Program-made: the position numbers and the translations under genes
Shown: positions 1-8,767 of the stretch, piece by piece
How positions within the stretch are numbered: the first letter of the stretch is position 1
Layout of the letters: each line of letters begins with the position of its first letter
Assembly (NCBI RefSeq): GCF_900113695.1
Contig: NZ_FOQH01000005.1
Location: 62,001 to 126,000, forward strand
Source of the DNA: Albimonas pacifica
GTDB lineage: Bacteria > Pseudomonadota > Alphaproteobacteria > Rhodobacterales > Rhodobacteraceae
Length of the DNA stretch: 64,000 bases
Direction of reading: 5' to 3'
Notes under the pieces: model-generated
What the model was told of the DNA's origin: nothing
Database searches by the model: none
What the model saw: the letters and a program-made list of their open reading frames with translations, nothing else

Positions 1-16
1 GCTCGGTCGTCGTCAT
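1..16 (-). CDS. 5' end of a gene running off the left edge
   Basis: On the minus strand an ATG at 14-16 is preceded, five bases upstream, by a strong GAGGAG ribosome binding site. Only five codons (MTTTE) lie inside the window, so the product cannot be identified. The good start context and the divergent arrangement with the peptidase gene make a real gene likely, but nothing else supports it. Confidence 0.4.
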
Positions 17-260
17 CTCTCTCCTCCCGGCGCGCTGTTTTCCTGCAGGCCCCGGGGCCCGGGGAGGGGACGCGCCGCGCCGATGCGTCGTGCCCTCGGT
101 CAGTCTTCCTTATGGCGCCTCGCGCGGACGAGCGCGACGTCCGTTGCGACGACCGCGGCGCGGCGGGACCGGCCCCGGGCGCCGGGATCGGGGCGCTGGA
201 CGGGGCGGCGCCGCTCTGCGATCACCGGGGCTCCCCGATCCCGGAACCGGAGCCCCCCCG

Positions 261-1514
261 ATGACCGCCGAACGCCACCGCGAGCTCGAAGCGCGCCTCG
301 TGCGCTACGCCGCCGTCGACACCCAGAGCGACGAGACCGCGGCCGGCTCGCCCTCGACCGAGATCCAGCTCGACCTGCAGCGGATGCTGGTCGCCGAGCT
401 GGAGGAGATCGGGGCGCAGGAGGTGACGCTGACCCCCTACGGCGCGGTGCTGGCGACGATCCCCGCCTCGGAGGGCGTCGAGGCGCCCACGCTGGGGCTG
501 CTCGCGCATGTCGACACCGCGCCGGCCTTCCGGGCGACCGGCGTCAAGCCGCGGGTGATCCGCAACTGGAACGGCGGGCCGATCACCTATCCCGACGCGC
601 CCGACCTGGTGCTGAGCCCCGAGGTCTCGCCCTACCTGGCGGGCAAGGAGGGCGAAGACATCGTGGTCGCCTCCGGGACCACGCTGCTGGGGGCGGACGA
701 CAAGGCGGGGGTGGCGATCATCATGACCGCCGCGCGGGCGCTGCTGGCCGATCCCGCGCGGCCCCGGCCGCGGATCCGCATCGCCTTCACCCCCGACGAG
801 GAGATCGGGCGCGGGGTCGACGCGCGCCTGCCCAAGGACCTCGGCGCCGACTTCGCCTTCACCTTCGACGGCGCGCGCAAGGGCGAGATCGAGTTCGAGA
901 GCTTCTCGGCCGACGCCGCCCTGGTGCGGATCGAGGGGGTGGCCACCCATCCCGGCTGGGCCAAGGACAAGCTGGTCAACGCCCTGCACCTGGCGGCGAA
1001 GATCGTGCAGACCCTGCCGCAGGCGACCCTGACGCCCGAGACGACCTCGGGCCGCGAGGGGTTCCTGCATGTCTACAAGCTCGAGGGCACGGCTGCGCAG
1101 GCCGAGATCGGCGTCATCCTGCGCGACTTCGAACTGGAGGCGCTGGAGCGTCACGGCGCCCTGCTGCGCGCGGTCTGCGAGGCGGCGCAGCTCGGCGAGC
1201 CGCGGGCCCGCATCAGCTGCGAGATCCGGCCCCAGTACCGCAACATGCGCTACTGGCTGGAGACGGACATGACGCCCGTCGAGCTCGCCCGCGCCGCCTG
1301 CCGGGCGGAGGGGATCGAGCCGGTCTCGACGCCCATCCGCGGCGGCACCGACGGCTCGCGCCTGACGGAGATGGGGGTTCCGACGCCGAACCTCTTCACC
1401 GGCATGACCGAGATCCACGGGCCGCTGGAGTGGATCAGCGTCCAGGACATGGCCGCCGCGACCGGCGTCTGCCTGCGGCTCGCGGAGCTGGCGGCGGGCG
1501 CCGCCGCCGACTGA
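261..1514 (+). CDS. pepT: Peptidase T (tripeptide aminopeptidase, M20 family)
   Basis: Cytoplasmic zinc aminopeptidase that removes N-terminal residues from tripeptides. The 417-residue product has the usual PepT length and M20 metal ligands: HVD at residues 83-85, the bridging DD in GADDKAG (residues 145-150), EE at 180-181 in TPDEEIG, TFDGA near 203, and a C-terminal TEIHG. I chose the ATG at 261 because the family N-terminus begins there; the reading frame stays open upstream to 90 but encodes only Arg/Pro/Gly-rich sequence. It is a single gene, followed by a roughly 600-bp gap holding a palindromic element. Function is assigned from motifs and length. Confidence 0.93.
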   Translation: MTAERHRELEARLVRYAAVDTQSDETAAGSPSTEIQLDLQRMLVAELEEIGAQEVTLTPYGAVLATIPASEGVEAPTLGLLAHVDTAPAFRATGVKPRVIRNWNGGPITYPDAPDLVLSPEVSPYLAGKEGEDIVVASGTTLLGADDKAGVAIIMTAARALLADPARPRPRIRIAFTPDEEIGRGVDARLPKDLGADFAFTFDGARKGEIEFESFSADAALVRIEGVATHPGWAKDKLVNALHLAAKIVQTLPQATLTPETTSGREGFLHVYKLEGTAAQAEIGVILRDFELEALERHGALLRAVCEAAQLGEPRARISCEIRPQYRNMRYWLETDMTPVELARAACRAEGIEPVSTPIRGGTDGSRLTEMGVPTPNLFTGMTEIHGPLEWISVQDMAAATGVCLRLAELAAGAAAD

Positions 1515-2126
1515 CCGCCCTCCCGCCGCGGCGCGCCCCCGCCCGCCGCCGGCCCCGCGGCTGCCCCATGCGCCCCCGGGAGCGCCTGTTCTCCGGAGCC
1601 GTCTCTCGCGGATGCCGATCAGAGCGACTCGTCCCGGCCGGTCAAGGATCGCGAAGCGACCGCGCCTGCGCGGCTCGTCCTTGACCGGCCGGGGCGAGTC
1701 GCTCAGGCATCCATCGGCGAGAGACGGCTCCGGGGAACAGGCGCGGGCGCATTGTTCTTGGGTGAGTCAGGAGCCTGCCGGAGGCTCCCCCGCCAGCCCG
1801 TCCCTCGTCGCTTCTCCCCCCACGCGACGCAGCCAAGCCCGCCCGCAGGGCGCCTGTAGTCCGCCCGCCCCGCCAGGGGCGGTCTTGCCCGCTTGGGTCC
1901 GGGGGGCTCGACGTTCCCGGCGCCCCGGGTCGCAGGCGCCTTGCTGCCATGCAGCATCTGCAAGGCGGGACTGCGTGCGGATGCGAAATCGTCGCGTGCG
2001 GCGGCCGGCGCGGGCGGGCAGGATGGGGGCGAACGGCGGGGCCGGGGCGCGAGTCGCCTGGGCCCCGCCGCATCCGTTTCCGCGGCGCCGCCCCCCGCTT
2101 CGCGCCGCAAGCCGAAAGGTCCGGTC
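1515..2126. other. 612-bp intergenic region holding palindromic element copy A
   Basis: No convincing gene. Reading frames here are Arg/Pro/Gly-rich by-products of GC content. It holds copy A of the large palindromic element (1581-1770) and its GC-rich extension to about 1853. A small CGCCCC/GGGGCG hairpin follows at 1866-1881. The last bases contain AAAGG (2115-2119), the probable ribosome binding site of the MFS gene. Confidence 0.7.
1581..1770 (-). repeat. Large covarying palindromic element, copy A
   Basis: One of four related elements; this one is inverted relative to the other three. In element orientation it has: ACTCACC near the left end; outer arms GCGCCTGTTC / GAACAGGCGC; the inner stem GAGCGACTCG / CGAGTCGCTC; a variable segment CCCCGGCC facing GGCCGGGA; GGTCAAGGA facing TCCTTGACC; and two mini-hairpins at the apex, CCGCGC-AG-GCGCGG and TCGC-TTC-GCGA. 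The outer arm CCGTCTCTCGC pairs with GCGAGAGACGG, whereas copies B and D have CCGTCCGTCGC with GCGACGGACGG. A further GC-rich tail containing GGCGCCCTGCGGGCGGGC (also in copy C) extends to about 1853. No protein is encoded. Confidence 0.88.
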
Positions 2127-3320
2127 TTGTCCTCCCCTGCGACCGTCGCGCGCGGCGGGCTCGTGATGCTGGCGCTCGCTCTCGGCGGGTTCTCCATCGG
2201 CGTCGCCGAGTTCGCCTCGATGAGCCTCGTGCCCTTCTTCTCCGCCGAGTTCGGCATCGCCGAGACCCAGGCCGGCCACGCCATCTCGGCCTATGCGCTG
2301 GGCGTGTGCGTCGGCGCCCCCGTCCTGACCGTGATGGCCGCGCGCATCGCGCGGCGCACGATCCTGGTGGGGCTGATGGCGCTCTTCGCGCTTGCCAACG
2401 GCGCCTCGGGCCTGGTCGAGGGCTACCCGGCCTTCGTCGCCTCGCGCTTCGTCGCGGGCCTGCCGCACGGGGCCTACCTGGGCGCGGCGGCGCTGATGGC
2501 GGCCTCGATGGTCGCGCCCAACCGCCGGGGGCAGGCGGTGGCGCGGGTGCTGCTGGGGCTGGCCATCGCCACCATCGTGGGCGTGCCGCTCGCCAACGCG
2601 CTCGGGCAGGGCTTCGGCTGGCGCTGGGCCTTCGCCATGGTGGCGGGGCTGGCGGCGGCGTCGGCCGGGCTGCTGACCTGGCTCGCGCCCGAGCAGCGCC
2701 CGGACGCGGGCGCGAGCCCGCTGCGCGAGCTGGGCGCGCTGCGCAGACGGCAGGTCTGGCTGACGCTGGGCATGGGGGCGATCGGCTTCGCGGGGATGTT
2801 CTGCGTCTACACCTACCTCGGCTCGATCGTGATCGAGCATGCGGGCGCCCCGGCCTCCTGGCTGCCGGGGCTGCTGGCGGTGTTCGGGGCGGGGATGACG
2901 GCGGGCTCGATGGCCGGGGGCTGGGCGGCGGACCGGGCGATGACGCCCGCGATCGTGGCGACCATGCTGGCCAGCACCGTCGCGATGCTGATCTTCGCGG
3001 CCGTCGCCGACGACGTGGCGCTGATGATGCCGGCGGTGTTCCTGGTGGGGCTCGGCTGCGCGCTGTCGCCGATCCTGCAGACGCGGCTGATGAACGTGGC
3101 GGGCGACGCGCAGATGCTGGCCGCGGCGCTCAATCACTCCGCCTTCAACGCCGCCAACGCGCTGGGGCCCTGGCTGGGCGGGCTGGCGCTGGCGGCGGGC
3201 TACGGCTGGGCCTCGGTCGGCGTGGTGGGCGCGGCGCTCTCGGCCGGGGGGCTCGTGTTCGTGGCGCTGGCGGTCCTCGACGAGGCCTCGCGCCGGCGCT
3301 GGCAGGGCCGGGTGGCCTAG
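2127..3320 (+). CDS. MFS transporter, AraJ/YdhP-like
   Basis: Inner-membrane major facilitator of about 12 transmembrane helices, probably a proton-driven exporter; the substrate is unknown. The N-terminal half runs from GGFSIGVAEFASM through the GLPHGAYLGAAALMA helix, typical of AraJ/sugar-efflux-type carriers. The 397-residue product assumes a TTG start at 2127, chosen because AAAGG sits seven bases upstream and the protein then starts just before helix 1; an ATG at 2166 is the alternative. The gene converges on xylB and their stop codons overlap by four bases (3317-3320). There is no regulator nearby to suggest the substrate. Confidence 0.85.
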   Translation: MSSPATVARGGLVMLALALGGFSIGVAEFASMSLVPFFSAEFGIAETQAGHAISAYALGVCVGAPVLTVMAARIARRTILVGLMALFALANGASGLVEGYPAFVASRFVAGLPHGAYLGAAALMAASMVAPNRRGQAVARVLLGLAIATIVGVPLANALGQGFGWRWAFAMVAGLAAASAGLLTWLAPEQRPDAGASPLRELGALRRRQVWLTLGMGAIGFAGMFCVYTYLGSIVIEHAGAPASWLPGLLAVFGAGMTAGSMAGGWAADRAMTPAIVATMLASTVAMLIFAAVADDVALMMPAVFLVGLGCALSPILQTRLMNVAGDAQMLAAALNHSAFNAANALGPWLGGLALAAGYGWASVGVVGAALSAGGLVFVALAVLDEASRRRWQGRVA

Positions 3321-4786
3321 GCTTCCAGCGCGCCCGCGATCGCGGGGTGCAGGGCGCGGAAGCGTCCGCGCCGCTCGGCCATGCGGGCGACGAGCGCGGG
3401 CTCGGGGGCGATGACCTCCGCCGGCTCGGGGGGCGCGCAGACCGCGGTCGCCTCGGCGCCGGTCGCGGCGCAGAGGCCGAGGCGCGCGGCGCCCAGCGCC
3501 GCCCCGAAGTCGCCCGCGGGCGGCAGGGTCAGGGGGCGATCGAGCGCCGCGGCCACGATCCTGAGCCACAGGCGCGAGCGGGCGCCCCCGCCCACGGCCC
3601 AGGCGCTTTCGAAATCGGTGCCCGCCGCGCCCAGCGCCGCCTGGCAGTCGGCGAAGGCCAGGGCCACGCCCTCGAGCACCGCCCGCGTCAGATCCGCCCG
3701 GGACGACGCCCGGGCCAGTCCCGCGAAGGCCCCGCGGGCGGCGGGGTCGTTGTGGGGCGTGCGCTCGCCGGAGAGGTAGGGGAGGAACAGCGCCTCGCTC
3801 GGCGCGGCCCCGGACGTGTCGGCGGCCTCGGCCTCGGCGATCAGGTCCGCGGCGGGGGTCGCCGTGATCGCGGACAGCCACTCCAGCGCGTCGGCGGCGG
3901 CGAGGATCACGCCCATCTGGTGCCACAGGCCCGGGGCCGCGTGGCAGAAGGCGTGGACCGCGCCGGCGGTGTTGGGGCGGAAGGCGTCGCCCGCGACGAA
4001 CAGCACGCCCGAGGTGCCCAGCGACACGAACGCGGTCCCCGGCGCGAGCGCCCCCACCCCGCAGGCCGCGGCGGCGTTGTCGCCGCCCCCGCCGGCCACC
4101 ACCGGCGCCCCGGTCATGCCCCAGCGGGCGCGGAGCTCGGGGCGCAGGCGGCCCGAGACCTCGGACCCCTCGACCAGCGCCGGCATGTGGGAGCGGTCGA
4201 GCCCGGTCGCCCCCAGCAGGTCGTCCGACCAGTCGCGGGCGGCCACGTCCAGCCACAGCGTGCCGGAGGCGTCGGACATGTCCGAGACCGCCTCGCCGGT
4301 CAGCGCCAGGCGCACGTAGTCCTTGGGCAGCAGGATGCGCCGGGTCGCCTCGAACAGCCCGGGCTCCTCCCGCGCCAGCCAGGCGGCCTTGGGCGCGGTG
4401 AAGCCCGGCATCACCAGGTTGCCGCCGATGCCGCGGAAGTCGGCGGCCGCGTCCAGCGCCGCGCAGTCGGGGGCCGAGCGCATGTCGTTCCACAGGATCG
4501 CGGGGCGCAGCGGCCGGTCGTCGGCCCCCAGGAACGTGGCCCCGTGCATCTGGCCCGACAGGCCGATGCCCTCGACCGCCGCCATCCCGGCGGGATGGTC
4601 CGCGGCCAGCGCGTCGAGCGCGGCCCAGCAGGCGTCGATCCAGTCCTGCGGCGCCTGCTCGGACCACCCCGGCGCGGGGCGCGAGACCGCCAGCGGCGCG
4701 GAGCGCGAGGCGATCACCGCTCCGTCCGCGTCCATCAGCGCCGCCTTCGCCGAAGAGGTGCCGAGGTCGAGGCCGAGGTAGGTCAT
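3317..4786 (-). CDS. xylB: Xylulokinase (FGGY family)
   Basis: Phosphorylates D-xylulose to xylulose-5-phosphate for the pentose phosphate pathway. The 489-residue protein matches the family length. It has the N-terminal phosphate-binding GLDLGTSSAK (residues 5-14), the sugar-site motif SGQMHG (77-82), the catalytic aspartate D236 in AGGGGDNAAAACG, and SLGTSG (255-260) of the second ATPase half. The ATG at 4786 has GGAG just upstream. No xylose isomerase or xylose transporter is adjacent, so this is an isolated kinase gene. Another FGGY sugar specificity cannot be excluded, but the SGQMHG motif favours xylulose. Confidence 0.9.
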   Translation of the reverse strand: MTYLGLDLGTSSAKAALMDADGAVIASRSAPLAVSRPAPGWSEQAPQDWIDACWAALDALAADHPAGMAAVEGIGLSGQMHGATFLGADDRPLRPAILWNDMRSAPDCAALDAAADFRGIGGNLVMPGFTAPKAAWLAREEPGLFEATRRILLPKDYVRLALTGEAVSDMSDASGTLWLDVAARDWSDDLLGATGLDRSHMPALVEGSEVSGRLRPELRARWGMTGAPVVAGGGGDNAAAACGVGALAPGTAFVSLGTSGVLFVAGDAFRPNTAGAVHAFCHAAPGLWHQMGVILAAADALEWLSAITATPAADLIAEAEAADTSGAAPSEALFLPYLSGERTPHNDPAARGAFAGLARASSRADLTRAVLEGVALAFADCQAALGAAGTDFESAWAVGGGARSRLWLRIVAAALDRPLTLPPAGDFGAALGAARLGLCAATGAEATAVCAPPEPAEVIAPEPALVARMAERRGRFRALHPAIAGALEA

Positions 4787-4983
4787 CGCAGGGTCTCCGG
4801 AGGGGGCGTGAAACGCGGGGGCCCTTCCCATCCCCCGGGCGGGGAGGCGAGGTCAAGGCCGCGCGCGGCCCAGGGCCCCCGCGGCCGCGCGGGCATGGAC
4901 CTGCGCGCCGGCTCGTGCCACCCTGTGCGGGTCGCGCGACGCGGCCGGGGAGCAGCGCTCCGGGCAGGTCACGGGAGAGGCCC

Positions 4984-5292
4984 ATGAGCGGGACCGCCGA
5001 CTCCGATCTCGAAGCGAAGGTCAAACCCAAGGCGCAGCGTCCGCGGCTTTGGAAGGTGATCCTGCTCAACGACGACTTCACCCCGCGCGAATTCGTCACC
5101 GCCGTGCTCAAGAGCGTGTTCCGCCTGACCGAGGACCAGGCCTGGCGGGTGATGATCACGGCCCACCAGAAGGGCGTCTGCGTGGTCGCCGTCTACACCC
5201 GCGAGGTCGCCGAGACCAAGGCCGCCGACGCCAACGAGGCCGGCCGCGCCAACGGCTTCCCCCTGCGCTTCACCACCGAACCCGAGGACTGA
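4984..5292 (+). CDS. clpS: ATP-dependent Clp protease adaptor ClpS
   Basis: Adaptor that binds the ClpA N-domain and delivers N-degron substrates. The 102-residue product has the ClpS core from residue 22. NDD (29-31), the TPREFV stretch and H61 form the pocket that recognises the substrate's N-terminal residue. The GGGAGAGG ribosome binding site lies directly before the ATG. clpA is not adjacent. The last codons, Pro-Glu-Asp-stop, are the first unit of a 12-bp tandem repeat that continues past the stop. High confidence from core motifs. Confidence 0.96.
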   Translation: MSGTADSDLEAKVKPKAQRPRLWKVILLNDDFTPREFVTAVLKSVFRLTEDQAWRVMITAHQKGVCVVAVYTREVAETKAADANEAGRANGFPLRFTTEPED

Positions 5293-5328
5293 CCCGAGGA
5301 CTGACCCGAGGACCGGCCCGAGGACTGA
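5281..5328 (+). repeat. Four 12-bp direct repeats across the clpS stop
   Basis: Four consecutive units at 5281, 5293, 5305 and 5317. Units 1, 2 and 4 read CCCGAGGACTGA and unit 3 ends in CCGG. The first unit encodes the last three residues and the stop of ClpS, so the array gives in-frame tandem stop codons with one readable unit between them. Confidence 0.9.
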
Positions 5329-5373
5329 GGCGCCGCGGCGCCGGGGCCCCCGCAGGGGCGACCGCGCGCCCGG

Positions 5374-6324
5374 TCAGGACACCTGCTCGCCGACCCCGCG
5401 CCGGGGGGGCAGGGGATTCGGCGGGCGGCCCTGGGGCGTGCGGGCCGCGGGCTTCGCAGGGGCCTGGCGCGCCCGCTCGCGCGCGGGCAGGCGGGCGGGG
5501 ACGTCGGTCATCTCGTCGACGATGCGGCGCACGATGGGGGCGGCCTCGGCCTCGGTCATCCCCGGCTGGAGGCGCGGGTCGTAGAGGATCCGCAAGAGGT
5601 CCGCGTCATGCTCGGTCATGAAGGCGAACTCCTCGTCGTCGTTGAAGATCGAGGGCCGCACGGTCGCGTCGTCGTTGGGCAGGCCCAGCGCCTGCACCAC
5701 CTCCTCGTCGAGGCAGGAGTCGCGCAGCAGGTCGGGCAGCTCGTCGCGGATCCCGATCATCGCGGCCGTGTTCCAGCGCCCGTCGCCGCCCCGGTAGGTG
5801 GTGGCGTAGCAGACCACCCAGAGCTGCGAGGCCCAGGCGTCGAACATCTGGAGCTGCGCGTCCGAATAGCGCGTCCCCAGCGCCGCGCGCATCCGCGGGC
5901 GCGAGTCGGGGCCGAGGTACATGATCGTCATGCGTGCGGTCTCGCCCGTCCCGGCCTCGCGCACCTCGAGGCCCGTCGCCTGGGCGATCCGGGCGCCCAG
6001 CGTCTCCATCCGGGCGCGGTCCGAGGGGCGGACCTCGCCCAGCATCCGCCAGGTGAGGTCGCCGCGCCACTTCGACAGCGGGCGCTCGTCGAGGATGTCG
6101 CCGGCGTCGGGAAACTCGGTGCGGAAGGCGATCAGGCGGAAGTTCCGCTCCAGGTCGCGGCGGTCGTAGGGGGCGTCTGCGGGGGCGATGTCGGTGCGCA
6201 GCCAGCCCTTGGCCAGCAGCGAGGCCTGCATCTCGGCGAAATGACGCTCCGGATCGGGCTGCGCGCAGCCCGCCGCCAGCAGCGCCAGCCCCCCGAGCGC
6301 CCCCCGGCGCAGCCCGCGCCTCAT
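5374..6324 (-). CDS. DUF2927 family lipoprotein (second of a tandem pair)
   Basis: Predicted lipoprotein of unknown function. The 316-residue product begins with a basic n-region, a hydrophobic stretch and a lipobox ending at C20 (LLAAGC). The body matches the Rhodobacterales DUF2927 type, with the hallmark RPSIFNDDEEFA and an RILYDPRLQPGM segment. It overlaps the upstream paralogue by four bases (ATGA, 6321-6324), so the two are surely co-transcribed. The Pro/Arg-rich C-terminus after about residue 280 is not shared. No enzymatic motif is recognisable. Confidence 0.85.
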   Translation of the reverse strand: MRRGLRRGALGGLALLAAGCAQPDPERHFAEMQASLLAKGWLRTDIAPADAPYDRRDLERNFRLIAFRTEFPDAGDILDERPLSKWRGDLTWRMLGEVRPSDRARMETLGARIAQATGLEVREAGTGETARMTIMYLGPDSRPRMRAALGTRYSDAQLQMFDAWASQLWVVCYATTYRGGDGRWNTAAMIGIRDELPDLLRDSCLDEEVVQALGLPNDDATVRPSIFNDDEEFAFMTEHDADLLRILYDPRLQPGMTEAEAAPIVRRIVDEMTDVPARLPARERARQAPAKPAARTPQGRPPNPLPPRRGVGEQVS

Positions 6325-7253
6325 CCCGAGGCCCCGGCCCGCGCGGCGGCCAGCGGCGAGAGGCCGTCGAGGCGGGGCCCGGGGCCGATCTCGTCGACGA
6401 TCTCGCGCACGATGGGCATGCCGACCTCGGCGGTCATGCCCGCCCGCAGCCGCGGATCGTAGAGGATCCGCAGCAGCAGCTCGTCATGTCGGGTCAGGAG
6501 GGCGAACTCCTGGTCGTCGTTGAAGATCGAGGGCCGGGCGTCGCCGTCGTCGTTGAGCAGGCCCATGGTCTGGGCCAGCTCCTCGTGGATGCAGCTCTGG
6601 CGCAGGACGCCCCTGGTCTCGGACTTGATGACGATGGTGGCCTTGTTGCGCCACTTGCCCCCCTCGCGCGTGCGGCCGACCTGGCCGACGCAGGGATAGA
6701 GGTCGTTGCGCGCCCATTCGCGCATCAGCGGCATCCGCGCGCCGGAGCCGTCCGCGTCGATCTTCTCGACGAAGGCCGCGCGCAGCGCCGGGGTGGCGAT
6801 CATGATCAGGATGTCGGGGTCGACGTCGGTCTCGATGAAGTCGAGGCCGGTGAGCCGCGACAGCCGGCCCGTGTAGCCGCGGTAGTCGTCGAAATCGCGC
6901 GGGGTCGCCCCGTCGCCGGTGAGCTGCCAGCGCACCGGCCCGTCCCATTTGACCAGGGAGACGGGGGTGGATTTCTGCACCAGCCGCTCGCCGTCCTCGA
7001 ACTCCATGTGGAAGGCGATGCGCTCGAAGTCGCGGGCGAGGTCGGCGTTGGTGAAGGGCGCGTCGGCGGGATCGTACTCGGTGCGCATCAGGCCGGCGGC
7101 GGCGTAGCGCTCCAGCGCCTGCGAATAGAGCTGTTCGGTGGTGAAGGCGCAGCCGGAGGCCAGCGCCGCGGCGGCCAGCGCGCCGAGCGCCGCCAGACGG
7201 CGGCGGGCGGAGAGGAGGGGGGCGACACCGGGGATGGCGGCAAGTCGCGGCAT
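6321..7253 (-). CDS. DUF2927 family lipoprotein (first of a tandem pair)
   Basis: Paralogue of the next gene, 310 residues, with a lipobox ending at C35 (ALASGC) after an unusually long n-region. It shares RPSIFNDDQEFA, the RILYDPRLRAGM segment and the early DPADAPFTNADLARDFERIAF block, which parallels PADAPYDRRDLERNFRLIAF in the neighbour. The pair therefore arose by duplication. It is the first gene of the two-gene unit, with a 479-bp gap upstream. The function is unknown. Confidence 0.85.
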   Translation of the reverse strand: MPRLAAIPGVAPLLSARRRLAALGALAAAALASGCAFTTEQLYSQALERYAAAGLMRTEYDPADAPFTNADLARDFERIAFHMEFEDGERLVQKSTPVSLVKWDGPVRWQLTGDGATPRDFDDYRGYTGRLSRLTGLDFIETDVDPDILIMIATPALRAAFVEKIDADGSGARMPLMREWARNDLYPCVGQVGRTREGGKWRNKATIVIKSETRGVLRQSCIHEELAQTMGLLNDDGDARPSIFNDDQEFALLTRHDELLLRILYDPRLRAGMTAEVGMPIVREIVDEIGPGPRLDGLSPLAAARAGASG

Positions 7254-7732
7254 GCGCTCGGCTCCTTCTGCGTCGGGCGTTCGCGACGAGGACTTGGTTC
7301 GTTCTAACGCGGCCCGCCGCCCGCCGCCATGCCGCGAAGCCGCGCATCACGCGCCGGCGAGGGGGCGCGGCAGGGCCGCTACAGGCGCCGCAGGGGCAGC
7401 CCGCGGCCGGCCCGGGACCGGGCGACGGAGGGCGCCGCCGGGCAGGGCGCGGGTCACGGGCGGGGGCGCGTCGGCGGCGGCCCGAGCGACGGGCGCACGG
7501 GCGGGCCGGGGCGGGGCCCCGGCGCATCGAGCCTCGCCGCGACCGGATCTGCGCCGAAGGCGCCGGCGGGGCCTGGCCTGCGCCGAAGGCGCCGCGCGCG
7601 GCGCGGGCTTCGCCGGGCGACGGAGCCGGCTCCGCCGTCGCGCAGCCCCTGGGCCGAGCCGGTCCGCCTGCGCGCGGCCCCGGGACGCAGGCGGCGCTTG
7701 CCCGGGGCGGCTGGGGCGTTAGGCTCGCCGCC
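7254..7732. other. 479-bp GC-rich intergenic region with short repeats
   Basis: Divergent spacer between the DUF2927 pair and the ChaN-like gene. I see no supported gene. It contains two exact copies of CTGCGCCGAAGGCGCCG (7549-7565 and 7578-7594, 29 bp apart). Each holds a GCGCC-GAA-GGCGC triloop palindrome, resembling the unit of the tandem array at 57156. The less GC-rich stretch around 7270-7310 is the likely promoter region of the DUF2927 operon. Confidence 0.6.
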
Positions 7733-8728
7733 ATGCACAGCTCGCTCCCTTCCCCCGACCTCGCCCCTGTCCCGCGCCCCGCGCGCCTGCGCCCGGCGGG
7801 CGCGCTGCGCAGGCTCCTCGCGGCGGGGGCGCTGGCGCTGGCGGCGGGCTGCGCCTCCGGCGGCGCGCCGGATGCGGGGCTGCCGGAGGGCGCGCGGCTG
7901 GTCGAGCTGCCCTCGGGCCGACCGCTCGACGGCCTGCCGGCGCTGGTCGAGCGGGCGCGCGGCGTCGACCTGCTGGTGGTCGGCGAGATCCACGACGACC
8001 CGGCCCACCAGCGCCTCCAGGCCGCGCTGGCCGCGGCGCTGGGGGTCGAGGCGCTGGCGCTGGAGATGGTCCCGCAGGAGGTCGAGCCTGCGCTGGCCGC
8101 GCTGCGGGCGGCCGGGAGCCCCGACGCGGAGCTGCGCGCCGCCGCGCGATGGGACGACTACGCCCCCTGGCACGGCGTGCTCGACGCGGTCCCCCGGGCG
8201 GAGGTCGCCGGCGGCGGCGTCCCGCGCGCGGCGCTGCGCCAGGCGATGGGCGAGGGCGTCGCCGCGGCCTTCGGCGAGGGGGCGGCGCGCTACGGGCTCG
8301 ACGCCCCGCTCCCCCCCGCGGAACAGGCGGCGCTGGAGGTGGAGCTCGACCGCTCGCACTGCGGGGCGCTGCCGGCGGAGATGCTGGCCCCGATGGTCGA
8401 GGCCCAGCGCCTGCGCGACGCCCGCTTCGCCGAGGCGCTGCTGCGCGTGCGCGAGCGGGCCGGCGGGGCGCAGGCGATGCTGGTCACCGGCAACGGCCAT
8501 GCCCGCCGCGACCGCGGCGTGCCCTGGGTGCTGGCGGACGCGGCGCCCGGGCTCTCCACCCTCGCGATCCTCCAGGCGGAGTGGGCGCAGGACGCGCCCG
8601 GCGACGTCGACGCGGCCCTGGCGCCGTGGCGGCGGGCGGACGGAAGCCTGCCCTACGACCTCGCCGTGATCTCGACCGCCCCGACGGGGCGCGAGGATCC
8701 CTGCGCCCGGTTCCGCAGCCAGGGGTGA
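7733..8728 (+). CDS. ChaN-like lipoprotein (haem/iron-uptake family)
   Basis: Predicted lipoprotein of 331 residues with a lipobox ending at C40 (LALAAGC). It carries the signatures of the ChaN/DUF399 fold: VVGEIHDDPAHQ (residues 83-94), a central RSHCG, and the C-terminal TGNGHARRDRGVPW. ChaN of Campylobacter binds haem and is implicated in iron uptake; transfer of that role here is inference. No TonB receptor or Fur-type site is visible nearby, so the gene appears to stand alone. A downstream start closer to the lipobox is possible, because the n-region of about 25 residues is long. Confidence 0.8.
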   Translation: MHSSLPSPDLAPVPRPARLRPAGALRRLLAAGALALAAGCASGGAPDAGLPEGARLVELPSGRPLDGLPALVERARGVDLLVVGEIHDDPAHQRLQAALAAALGVEALALEMVPQEVEPALAALRAAGSPDAELRAAARWDDYAPWHGVLDAVPRAEVAGGGVPRAALRQAMGEGVAAAFGEGAARYGLDAPLPPAEQAALEVELDRSHCGALPAEMLAPMVEAQRLRDARFAEALLRVRERAGGAQAMLVTGNGHARRDRGVPWVLADAAPGLSTLAILQAEWAQDAPGDVDAALAPWRRADGSLPYDLAVISTAPTGREDPCARFRSQG

Positions 8729-8767
8729 GGGCCGGCCTGCGCGGGACCGGGGGCGGGAGGACGGGGA

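Noticed and set aside
1612-2166. ORFs crossing palindromic element copy A on both strands
   Set aside because: They run through the palindrome and low-complexity DNA, and the other three copies do not preserve an equivalent frame.
1767-5159. Very long open frame (over 1,100 codons) on the minus strand overlapping the MFS, xylB and clpS genes
   Set aside because: Stop codons are rare at this GC content; the translation is Arg/Pro/Gly-rich with no motif, and the overlapping genes have clear family signatures.
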